A stretch of 47,479 bases of DNA from Lachnospiraceae bacterium 10-1 (GTDB lineage: Bacteria; Bacillota; Clostridia; Lachnospirales; Lachnospiraceae): the NCBI GenBank assembly GCA_000403495.2, contig KE159800.1, positions 1 through 47,479 of the forward strand. Reading direction: 5' to 3'. Of this stretch, positions 8,560 through 15,547 are shown one piece after another (position 1 is the first letter of the stretch; every line of letters begins with the position of its first letter). Under the pieces are notes generated by a model. That model was not told the DNA's origin. It searched no databases and was given only the letters and a program-made list of their open reading frames with translations. The position numbers and the translations under genes are program-made.

Positions 8560-9921
8560 TTAAATGTCTCCAAAATTAAAGTAGGCAGGCAGTAAAATAA
8601 GAGCCATAACCACAAGCATCATAAGCATCATGGGAAAAAGAAGTTTTGTTCCTGCCTCTTCTCCTGTCCTTTTTGCAAACTGCCTTCTGTCCTCTAATGC
8701 ACTGTCAGCTTCTTCTTCCAATAGTTTTAGAAGCTGGCTGTTACCTTGTTTTAAATGTACAGATAATAAAAAGGCAAGCTTTTTGTATCTCTTTTCCTCA
8801 CATCGTCTGCCAAATTCCTGATATACCTTTTCCTCCATCATTCCATTTTCAAGCTGATAACAGGATCTTTTCATTTCCTCATATAAATAATTTTTACTTT
8901 TAGAGCTTTTTTTCTTGTCATAATCATTTCTTATTCTGATAAATGCATTTTTTACGGTAAGGCCAGCCGATAAATACAACTGGAGCTTACTGACAAACCC
9001 TGAATAATCAGCAAGTAATTGTTTTCTTCTCTTTTCACAGCTTTTTTTAAGATCCCTGTCCATTCCTCTGCATATCATTATGCTTCCTAAAACAGCAGCC
9101 CATATGAAAACTATACTTCCTTCTGATTTAACCTCCTTCCATTCGATTTCTTTTCCATACAAACTTACAGGCAAATTAATAAATGTACTTTGTTTTTCAT
9201 TTTCTTCTGCTGCATTAAGTTCATTTTCCAAAAGCCAGAAAAATTCATCTTCCTCCTTAAAATCTTTTGGCAGCACCCATACATCATAGGAAAAATCAGC
9301 TTTTTCTCCTTCATATGTCAGTATTGCAGTAAGCATTATCTGTTCCCTGTCTTTTGTCATCAAGGATCGCTCCACTTTTCCACTAGAACTGATTTTCTCA
9401 TCATCACTGCTTTCCCATCTAATCTGAAAAGGATATCCTGATACAAAAGATGGTAAATATAAATCACTTATTATATTCTGCAGATCCTGATTATCCTTTT
9501 TTATAATCTCAGGCAGCTCTGTCTGCAAATTTTTCAGCAATAAATTTATTTCTCTTTCTGTCAGTTTACGTTCTTCTATAAAGAGCGGTATATCTCTTCG
9601 CCAGTCCTTGGTTACTGCCTGCAGCTTAATTGTATAGTCTCCTTCCCCCCACTCATTTCTTTTTACCTGCATTCCTTCTACTAAGTTTCCTTCCATCTGG
9701 CTGCTGACATGAAAAAGGACCACAAATACTATTCCTATAACCAAAAAAGAGAGAACTGCTGATATCTTTTTAATCAAATAACCATCGTACAATTTTTCCA
9801 CGTTGGCAGAAGGAGATAGCTGTATCAAATCTTTAATTACTTTTTGATTACGTCTTTTAAAAATTAATGGTTTTAAAATTTGATAAAACTTAACTGCAAA
9901 AATACGGAACGGATTTTCCAT
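8560..9921 (-). CDS. tadC: TadC-like T2SS-F membrane protein with Ig-like insert
   Basis: A 453-residue inner-membrane platform protein. A TM segment at about 51-71 precedes an extracytoplasmic region (about 75-265). Within it, residues 158-218 (RWESSDDEKIS, GKVERSLMTKDREQIMLTAILTYEG, DYDVWVLP-like end) look like an atrophied bacterial Ig (aBig) domain. A second TM at about 269-285 leads to a T2SSF cytoplasmic domain and a terminal TM, MMLMMLVVMALILLPAYF. Usual TadC proteins are near 300 residues, so the extracytoplasmic insert is the odd part. Start ATG has AAAGGAG. Follows tadB by 13 bases. Confidence 0.82.
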   Translation of the reverse strand: MENPFRIFAVKFYQILKPLIFKRRNQKVIKDLIQLSPSANVEKLYDGYLIKKISAVLSFLVIGIVFVVLFHVSSQMEGNLVEGMQVKRNEWGEGDYTIKLQAVTKDWRRDIPLFIEERKLTEREINLLLKNLQTELPEIIKKDNQDLQNIISDLYLPSFVSGYPFQIRWESSDDEKISSSGKVERSLMTKDREQIMLTAILTYEGEKADFSYDVWVLPKDFKEEDEFFWLLENELNAAEENEKQSTFINLPVSLYGKEIEWKEVKSEGSIVFIWAAVLGSIMICRGMDRDLKKSCEKRRKQLLADYSGFVSKLQLYLSAGLTVKNAFIRIRNDYDKKKSSKSKNYLYEEMKRSCYQLENGMMEEKVYQEFGRRCEEKRYKKLAFLLSVHLKQGNSQLLKLLEEEADSALEDRRQFAKRTGEEAGTKLLFPMMLMMLVVMALILLPAYFNFGDI

Positions 9922-9934
9922 ACATACTCCTTTT

Positions 9935-10678
9935 TCAAATTTCTATGGAAACAATATGAATTGACATTACATAAGCTGCCAGATACACCAAAAGACAAAT
10001 ACTCATAAGAACAACACCCGGTACACAATGGTAAAGACTTTTAAAATATCCCTGAGAGGTTAAACTGATATATGCCATAATCAGAAAAGGCGTTATATTC
10101 ATTATTTTTTGTTCAAATCTTCTTGCACTTAATAAAATTTGGATTTCCTTATCTGTTTCAATTTTATGAACAATAATTTCTGCTGTTTTCTCCATAATTA
10201 ATGACATATTTCCGCTGCTTTTATATGAAATTTCATAGATGCTGGCAAACTCGCTTATTTCCGTTATTTTCAGCTGATTTCCTATTTGTTTCCATAAATC
10301 AGTAAATGGTACATTGTTTTCTCTGCCCGACTTAAGAATTTGTATTATATGACATATGCTGCTGTCTTTTCCGTATAATGCTTTCATATCTCCATAACTT
10401 GATAAAAAGGCGTTTTCTACGGAATATCCTGCTTTTAATCCGGTAGACACAAGCAGCATTAACTCTTTAAACTGTTCTCGCACCTGCTGCCTTTTGTTAG
10501 TTTCAAGAAGCTTCTTCTCCATCTGATAATACAAATATCCAACCACTAAAAGTGGAAAAAGTGCCCACATAGATTGATAAAAAAAGAAATTCAGTAACAG
10601 CATAATTCCTATGCTTTTTCCAAGTAATATTCGTTTTTCTGCAGGTGTATAAAATAAAAGCTCATAAGAGTTTTTCAT
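9935..10678 (-). CDS. tadB: TadB-like T2SS-F membrane protein
   Basis: A 247-residue membrane platform protein of the Tad secretion machine, partner of TadC and the TadA ATPase. The T2SSF core is seen as FKELMLLVSTGLKAGYSVENAF, then FASIYEISYKSSGNMSLIMEKTAEII and KEIQILLSARRFEQKIM, with TM helices near the N-terminus (about 22-48) and at the C-terminus. Overlaps tadA by 17 bases; its AGGAG site lies inside the end of tadA. Confidence 0.9.
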   Translation of the reverse strand: MKNSYELLFYTPAEKRILLGKSIGIMLLLNFFFYQSMWALFPLLVVGYLYYQMEKKLLETNKRQQVREQFKELMLLVSTGLKAGYSVENAFLSSYGDMKALYGKDSSICHIIQILKSGRENNVPFTDLWKQIGNQLKITEISEFASIYEISYKSSGNMSLIMEKTAEIIVHKIETDKEIQILLSARRFEQKIMNITPFLIMAYISLTSQGYFKSLYHCVPGVVLMSICLLVYLAAYVMSIHIVSIEI

Positions 10679-11855
10679 AGGAATGCTCTCCTGTCTTTCT
10701 CAAACTTCCCATTACTTTTCCATCTACAGAAATCCCCTTTTTTTCAAATTGATAAATTGTCTGCATTTTAATTTCTCCTTCTGAAAATTTAACTGGTTCC
10801 GCAATTTCCAACACTTTTCTACTGCCATCCTTTAATCTTCCCAAGTGAACCAAAAGATCAAATCCGGATGCAATTTGTTTCCGTATTGCAGAAATAGGCA
10901 TTTCCATTCCCATAAGCACCATTGTTTCCAACCGGCTGACTACATCCCGTACACTGTTGGCATGGACCGTAGTCATGGCACTATGTCCAACATTAACGCT
11001 CTGCAGCATATCTATGGCTTCTTTTCCCCGTACTTCTCCTACAATAAGCCTGTCCGGGCGCATACGTAATGATGCTTTGATCAAATCACGTATGGTAATT
11101 TCCTTACAGCCTTCCACATTGGCATTTCTGGTTTCCAGACGAACCAGGTTAGAAATATTTTTTATCTGCAGCTCCGCACTGTCCTCAATTGTAATTACCC
11201 TTTCCGTGTCTGGAATAAACTCGGATAATACATTTAAAAATGTTGTTTTGCCGGAGCCTGTCCCACCGCATACCAGGATATTTCTGCCTGCCCTGACAAG
11301 CTCTTTCAACCAATCTTTACATTCCTTTGAAATTGACTCTGTATCAATAAGCTGTTCCATCGTAATTGGTGTCTGTGGAAATCTTCTGATGGTAAGAATC
11401 GGACCATTAACAGCAATAGGATTTAATACAACACTCACTCTTGCACCATCTGGAAGTCTGGCGTCCACGATAGGAGAAGCATCATTTACTACCCTGTTAC
11501 AGCCTGCAGTGATCTGCCAGATTACATGCCGAAGTTTTTCAACAGAATCAAAACAAATATCAAGCTTTTGTAATCTGCCATTTTGTTCTATAAAAATTCC
11601 CTGAGTACCATTTACCATTATTTCCGTAATATCAGGATTTTCAATTAATTCCTGCAGTATGCCCAGCTGTCTGATGGAATGATAAATTTCCTTTCGCAGA
11701 TGCTCTCTTTCAGAAACTTCCAAATGTCTTTTCTTGCTTTCCTGATTAATCTGTTCATCAATGATTTCCTGAACCTGCTCCTTTGTCATTTCTTTTGACA
11801 AATCCAGCCTTTCTAAAATCAGTTCCTGCAAACTGCTTTCCTTATTTTGTTTCAC
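10662..11855 (-). CDS. tadA: Tad pilus assembly ATPase TadA/CpaF
   Basis: The secretion ATPase that powers Flp pilus export. Walker A is GGTGSGKTTFLN, followed by TIEDSAEL, the LRMRPDRLIVGEVRGKEA Walker B region and TTVHANSVRDVVSRLE, the usual CpaF/VirB11-like order. The frame is open to 11918 and has an ATG at 11861, but AAGGAGG (11862-11868) abuts that ATG with no spacing; the GTG at 11855 sits six bases from it and is the more likely start (MKQNKESSLQEL). It overlaps the tadZ-like stop by 14 bases. Confidence 0.92.
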   Translation of the reverse strand: MKQNKESSLQELILERLDLSKEMTKEQVQEIIDEQINQESKKRHLEVSEREHLRKEIYHSIRQLGILQELIENPDITEIMVNGTQGIFIEQNGRLQKLDICFDSVEKLRHVIWQITAGCNRVVNDASPIVDARLPDGARVSVVLNPIAVNGPILTIRRFPQTPITMEQLIDTESISKECKDWLKELVRAGRNILVCGGTGSGKTTFLNVLSEFIPDTERVITIEDSAELQIKNISNLVRLETRNANVEGCKEITIRDLIKASLRMRPDRLIVGEVRGKEAIDMLQSVNVGHSAMTTVHANSVRDVVSRLETMVLMGMEMPISAIRKQIASGFDLLVHLGRLKDGSRKVLEIAEPVKFSEGEIKMQTIYQFEKKGISVDGKVMGSLRKTGEHSYEKLL

Positions 11856-12867
11856 CGCCATCCTCCTTAAAAAGATCGGGATATACCTTTGACCGTATAA
11901 AAGCCGATAATTCTCCATAAGTTAATTCTTCAAATTTTAAAGGAAGCTGTTTAAACATCGGTAATTTCCATTTAACAGTTTTTACGTTAATGTCTCCGTA
12001 TCCCACACTTTCCAATACTCTTTCATACTGTTCTATTTTTGCCATGGATAAACCATCTTCCCTGGCAATGGTATAAATGTAATCACATCCGCGCAAAACC
12101 TCCCATAGATCCATAATTCCATCCGTCAAATCTAAAATTAAATATTCATATTTTCCTGTTTTTTCTATTTCCCGAAACAAATCCAGCCATTGCTCCCCTC
12201 TAATGCCTGCCAGGTTCTGATAAATTTCCGTAGGAGGGATAAAATCCAAACCATTTACAGTTTCTACCATGCTTTCTAATCGATATAACAATTTTTCTCT
12301 GGCACAATTGAAATAGTACATTAAGTCAGAAATATCACTGCTGAAATTTTTGCACAACATTCGGGAAAATCCTGAGTAAATTTCAAAATTTAAGTACAGA
12401 ACCTTCTGCTTCCTTGCAAGCATTTGTCCTAACGTTAATGAAAACGTTGTCTGCAAACACCTTCCTATCGGGGTATAAATGCCAATCACATTCATCCTTT
12501 TAAGTCCTGTGCCTATGACTGATAAAACATTTTCTGATTTGTCCGTATAATACGCCATAATTTGATGGAAAATGGTTTCACACGATTGATACTTATTGAT
12601 ATGATGCAGAGCCTTGTTTAGATTTTCTCCGCTTTCGCTGAGAATGATGATATGCGGAATTTGTAAAGTATCCACTTCCTTTTTATAAACACTTTCCGAA
12701 ATGAGAAGGCACTCAATATCCTTAACTTTAGCACAGGAGTAAAATTTACTTCCTTCTGTGAAAATATAGATTTCAAAAGGCAGGTTTGTTTTTCCACTAA
12801 TGAAATCCATCAACCGATAAGCATATCCCTCCTCGCTGTCAAAAATTGCAAGGATCTTTTTATCCAC
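11842..12867 (-). CDS. TadZ/CpaE-like MinD-family protein, degenerate P-loop
   Basis: A 341-residue protein with an N-terminal receiver-like domain (KKILAIFDSEEGYAYRLMDF) and a MinD/ParA-like domain, the TadZ/CpaE layout used for polar placement of Tad systems. The expected KGGxGKTT region reads IGIYTPIGRCLQTTFSLTLG: the P-loop lysine is replaced by Gln. LILDLTDGIMD is a Walker-B-like strand. The first ORF codon is TTG at 12891; the GTG at 12867 (MDKKILAIF) follows AAAGGGGG by about six bases and is preferred. First gene of the Tad operon. Confidence 0.75.
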   Translation of the reverse strand: MDKKILAIFDSEEGYAYRLMDFISGKTNLPFEIYIFTEGSKFYSCAKVKDIECLLISESVYKKEVDTLQIPHIIILSESGENLNKALHHINKYQSCETIFHQIMAYYTDKSENVLSVIGTGLKRMNVIGIYTPIGRCLQTTFSLTLGQMLARKQKVLYLNFEIYSGFSRMLCKNFSSDISDLMYYFNCAREKLLYRLESMVETVNGLDFIPPTEIYQNLAGIRGEQWLDLFREIEKTGKYEYLILDLTDGIMDLWEVLRGCDYIYTIAREDGLSMAKIEQYERVLESVGYGDINVKTVKWKLPMFKQLPLKFEELTYGELSAFIRSKVYPDLFKEDGGETK

Positions 12868-13201
12868 TAATAACCCCCTTTCCAATTGCAAAATTACATT
12901 GTCCCTGTTAAAACATTGTAAAAATTAAAAATTTGATACCTGAAGGAATCCTTCTTATGAAACCAGAATCAGCATTTTCACTGTATATATGCTGATAGAA
13001 ATAAATGAATCTAAATGATAAATAAGAACGTTCTTGTTTGTAAAATGAATTATAAATAAAATATTTTTAAATGTAAAGTAGCTTCAGCTAATTTTTTTAA
13101 GTTTGGCAGTATTTCACAAATCCTTACGAAAATTTGCCTCTATGATTCCTCCAATCCCTGTAAAATACAGGGATTAAAGGTTGTCAATAAACTAATTTCC
13201 G
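12868..13201. other. Tad-operon promoter region and bofA downstream region, no gene
   Basis: No credible coding frame lies in this stretch. It holds the putative Tad promoter (13015-13044), a roughly 140-base leader with two inverted repeats (12942-12954, gaagga-a-tccttc; arms 12968-12975 and 12989-12996, atcagcat/atgctgat), and a perfect 10-bp hairpin (13153-13162 with 13166-13175, aatccctgta/tacagggatt) just past the bofA stop codon. The last hairpin lacks a T tract on either strand. Confidence 0.7.
13015..13044 (-). promoter_or_regulatory. Putative Tad operon promoter with palindromic operator in the spacer
   Basis: On the minus strand TTTACA (13039-13044) and TATCAT (13015-13020) are 18 bases apart. 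The spacer holds a perfect 12-bp palindrome, aagaacgttctt, at 13024-13035. An operator between -35 and -10 suits a repressor or a MerR-like activator. Predicted start is near 13008, leaving a leader of about 140 bases before the TadZ-like GTG. Confidence 0.5.
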
Positions 13202-13477
13202 CTACCACATAAGCATATAAAAATTAATTCCGTAAAGAAGCGCCACCCCAGGTATTCCAAGAAAACCACCTGCTAAAAAAGTGATGGTATTATACCCAAT
13301 CCTCATATCCGGCATCAAATCTACAAACATAAAATTTAAAAAGTATACCAGCATCATTCCCATAATGCCTCTTAGCACAAAATTAATCAGCCATTCTGTC
13401 CGGCTTTTCATAGCGCCAATAAAAAGAACCAGGACTAATATTCCTAATATTAAAAAAACACCTGCATAGGTATCCAT
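13202..13477 (-). CDS. BofA family pro-sigma-K processing inhibitor-like protein
   Basis: A 91-residue membrane protein with three hydrophobic segments. The C-terminal IGYNTITFLAGGFLGIPGVALLYGINFY is the BofA family signature (quoted as IGYNTITFLAG and FLGIPGVALLYG). In Bacillus, BofA holds the SpoIVFB protease inactive until the mother cell is ready to activate sigma-K. ATG follows AAAGGGGG. It is divergent from yaaL; in many Firmicutes these two genes lie side by side in one direction, so a local inversion is suggested. Confidence 0.85.
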   Translation of the reverse strand: MDTYAGVFLILGILVLVLFIGAMKSRTEWLINFVLRGIMGMMLVYFLNFMFVDLMPDMRIGYNTITFLAGGFLGIPGVALLYGINFYMLMW

Positions 13478-13525
13478 AAAATCTAAACCCCCTTTTGTTC
13501 AATATATGTCCCATTTTTTTGCCAT

Positions 13526-13535
13526 ATACCGGTAT
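13526..13535. promoter_or_regulatory. 10-bp palindrome in the bofA/yaaL divergent region
   Basis: The sequence ataccggtat is a perfect palindrome in the 169-base region between the divergent bofA and yaaL genes. Its position about 50 bases upstream of bofA would suit an operator. No clear promoter boxes could be paired with it. Confidence 0.3.
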
Positions 13536-13646
13536 AAATCAAAAATTTTATGCTTATACTCATTAAAGACAGGTAATTATTGGATATTTACGGAATAGTA
13601 TGTAAAGAGGTTATTTCGCTTTTGTGGGAAAGGAATAGGTACCAAT

Positions 13647-13949
13647 ATGAAAATGTTTTTTAGTCAAAGCTCTCGCGTAAACCGCACTTTAACAGAAAAG
13701 GAAATTGAACGCAATGCACTGTTATCTGATCTGGAAAAAACAAAAAAAGCGTTGGAAATTGCATATGCCGGATTTGACAATGTGACCGAACCTGATCTAA
13801 TTGATTGTTATATTTATGAAGTAAACTCTGTAATGAAACGGTATAAATTTTTATTAGAACAGGCAGCGGCCTTAAGCCTGCTGCCTGAAGAAAGTATGCA
13901 TCGTACACCTTTAAGCACGGAAACCCCTGCTACTACCCTGATCGGATAA
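13647..13949 (+). CDS. DUF2508 family protein (YaaL-like)
   Basis: A 100-residue cytoplasmic protein. The segment EIERNALLSDLEKTKKALEIAYAGF and DLIDCYIYEVNSVMKRYKFLLEQA matches the YaaL/DUF2508 pattern of two helices with a conserved DP(L)IDxYIYE-like turn. Function unknown; the family is found near bofA and recombination genes in Firmicutes. TAGG is about seven bases from the ATG. The 3' end overlaps fliS on the other strand by 39 bases. Confidence 0.75.
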   Translation: MKMFFSQSSRVNRTLTEKEIERNALLSDLEKTKKALEIAYAGFDNVTEPDLIDCYIYEVNSVMKRYKFLLEQAAALSLLPEESMHRTPLSTETPATTLIG

Positions 13950-14387
13950 ATTTTCAGTAAGGGTGTGTTTTCCATAGGTAAGACCTGCATATACGGTTTG
14001 CGTATTTACCATAACCGGTTGGGATGTATCCTGTTCGCTTACTTTTTGATATGCTTCATGAAGCTTTGTCATAACTGCTTTTACATGATCCAGCTCTTTG
14101 GTATCGTTGTGTATGTCGGCTCTTGCCAGTTCTCTATTCACATAAAGATATAATTGCAAAAGATTCATTGCCGGTTCATATTCAAAATGCAGGGATGCCA
14201 TTAGTTCTTTCAGGCATCCTCTGGATTTTCTGATTCCTTCACGGAAGCCTTTTCTGTCTTCTTTCTCATGAGCGCATTTAGCTTCCTCAACATAAATCAG
14301 AAACATCTCATATAAAATAACTACCAGCTGAGTTTTATTTGCCTGTGTTATTTTAAGAGTGTACTGTTGTTTTAGTTCCTTTGTCAT
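13911..14387 (-). CDS. fliS: Flagellar export chaperone FliS
   Basis: A helical protein that binds the C-terminus of flagellin and keeps it soluble before export. Family features are the N-terminal YTLKITQANKTQLVVILYEMFLIYVEEA, the central SLHFEYEPAMNLLQLYLYVNRELARA and HVKAVMTKLHEAYQKV. At about 158 residues it is longer than the usual ~130; the last 30 residues are a polar extension. The frame starts at 14399 (MGARM), but GGGAG lies five bases before the ATG at 14387. It follows flagellin by about 60 bases. Confidence 0.87.
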   Translation of the reverse strand: MTKELKQQYTLKITQANKTQLVVILYEMFLIYVEEAKCAHEKEDRKGFREGIRKSRGCLKELMASLHFEYEPAMNLLQLYLYVNRELARADIHNDTKELDHVKAVMTKLHEAYQKVSEQDTSQPVMVNTQTVYAGLTYGKHTLTENLSDQGSSRGFRA

Positions 14388-14449
14388 CCTTGCTCCCATC
14401 TGCCTGCTTTAGCAGACACTCAAATTAGAGTTACCTCCCATATGAATTA

Positions 14450-15547
14450 CTACTGTAATAACTGTAGTACCTGAGAAGGCCTCTCGTTAGCCTGTGCCAG
14501 CATAGAGGTACTTGCCTGGGCTAATACCTGTAAAGTTGTGTATTCTGTCATTTCTTCTGCCATATCCGCGTCCATAATACGTGAATAAGCGGCAGTCATA
14601 TTTTCATTTGTAATGTCAAGACTACTGATGGTATGCTCTAAACGATTCTGATAAGCTCCAAGGCCGCTTCTTACAGATGAAATGAATACAACTGCATCAT
14701 TCATTTTGCCAAGCGCCTCGCTGGCTCCATCTGCGGTTCCTAAATCAATGGAAGAAATTCCAATGTTTTCAAGAGAAATTTTAGGGATTCTAATACCTAG
14801 CTGCTGCCCTTCATTTGCACCAATCTGCATATCCATAGAGCCGAATCCTTCCAAACTGATTTCTACCATCCCTGCAATAGGATTGGAACCTACAAGGCTC
14901 AGCTTCAGTTCAAAATTATCACTTCCTTTTACTGTCACAACATTTCCGTCTACTTTTGCAATTTCAGCGTCCGCCGGAAAACCTCCATTTCCTGTAACGG
15001 TAACCGTATCAATTGTGCCATCTGCTTTAAAAGTGGCATTTACCGTTGCTTCGTAGGTTCCACTTATCATCTGGTCATCATAATAATTTACCTTAACATT
15101 TTCATTATCCGTATAGCCCTTAAGGTCAAAGGAGCCATCTAATATCTTTTGCCCGTTAAACTCTGTTTCAGAAGAAATCCTTGTAATTTCTTCTTTTAAC
15201 TGTTTTACCTCATCATTTATCATCTCCCGGTCGCCATCTGTAATTGCTCCCGTACTGGCTTTTACACAAAGTTCATTAATTCTCTGAAGCATATCATGTA
15301 TCTCTGCCAAAGTTCCGTCAGCAATTTCAATTATAGAGATGCCGTCACCTGCATTTTGTGTTGCCTGATTAATTCCTTCTATCTGCGCATTCATACGCTT
15401 TGACATGGCAAGACCGGAAGGATTATCTTTAGCATTAACCAATTTTAAGCCGGAAGATAATCTTGCTAAAGAATCCTTTAATCGATTGTCATTTCTGGTT
15501 AACGAGTTGTTTGCAATAACTGCTGATGCATTAAAATTAATTTTCAT
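14450..15547 (-). CDS. hag: Flagellin
   Basis: A 365-residue filament protein. The N-terminal D0/D1 half has RLSSGLKLVNAKDNPSGLAMS and the C-terminal half has SGLGAYQNRLEHTISSLD, ENMTAAYSRIMDADMAEEM and VLAQASTSMLAQANERPSQVLQLL. The middle (about 150-270) is a short, variable surface domain that includes a GSFDLKGYTDNENVKVNYYD stretch. The ATG lies inside the last codons of the upstream gene (11-base overlap) with AAAGGAAA at good distance, so it is unusually coupled to the large protein gene instead of being monocistronic. Confidence 0.95.
   Translation of the reverse strand: MKINFNASAVIANNSLTRNDNRLKDSLARLSSGLKLVNAKDNPSGLAMSKRMNAQIEGINQATQNAGDGISIIEIADGTLAEIHDMLQRINELCVKASTGAITDGDREMINDEVKQLKEEITRISSETEFNGQKILDGSFDLKGYTDNENVKVNYYDDQMISGTYEATVNATFKADGTIDTVTVTGNGGFPADAEIAKVDGNVVTVKGSDNFELKLSLVGSNPIAGMVEISLEGFGSMDMQIGANEGQQLGIRIPKISLENIGISSIDLGTADGASEALGKMNDAVVFISSVRSGLGAYQNRLEHTISSLDITNENMTAAYSRIMDADMAEEMTEYTTLQVLAQASTSMLAQANERPSQVLQLLQ

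Noticed and set aside
10957-11604. 215-codon plus-strand open frame opposite tadA
   Set aside because: It lies wholly antisense to the conserved ATPase gene, has no ribosome site and no recognisable domain; it is a shadow of tadA codon usage.
13024-13035. aagaacgttctt as a LexA SOS box
   Set aside because: The Gram-positive SOS box needs four bases between GAAC and GTTC; here there are none.
13153-13175. Hairpin after bofA as a terminator
   Set aside because: The stem is perfect, but neither strand has a following T tract, so it is listed only within the description of the intergenic region.
13861-13886. Inverted repeat aggcagc...gctgcct as a yaaL terminator
   Set aside because: It lies inside the coding region of yaaL well before the stop and lacks a T tract.
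14682-15056. 124-codon plus-strand frame opposite flagellin
   Set aside because: Antisense to a conserved gene, low-complexity Ser/Pro/Ile composition and no ribosome site.
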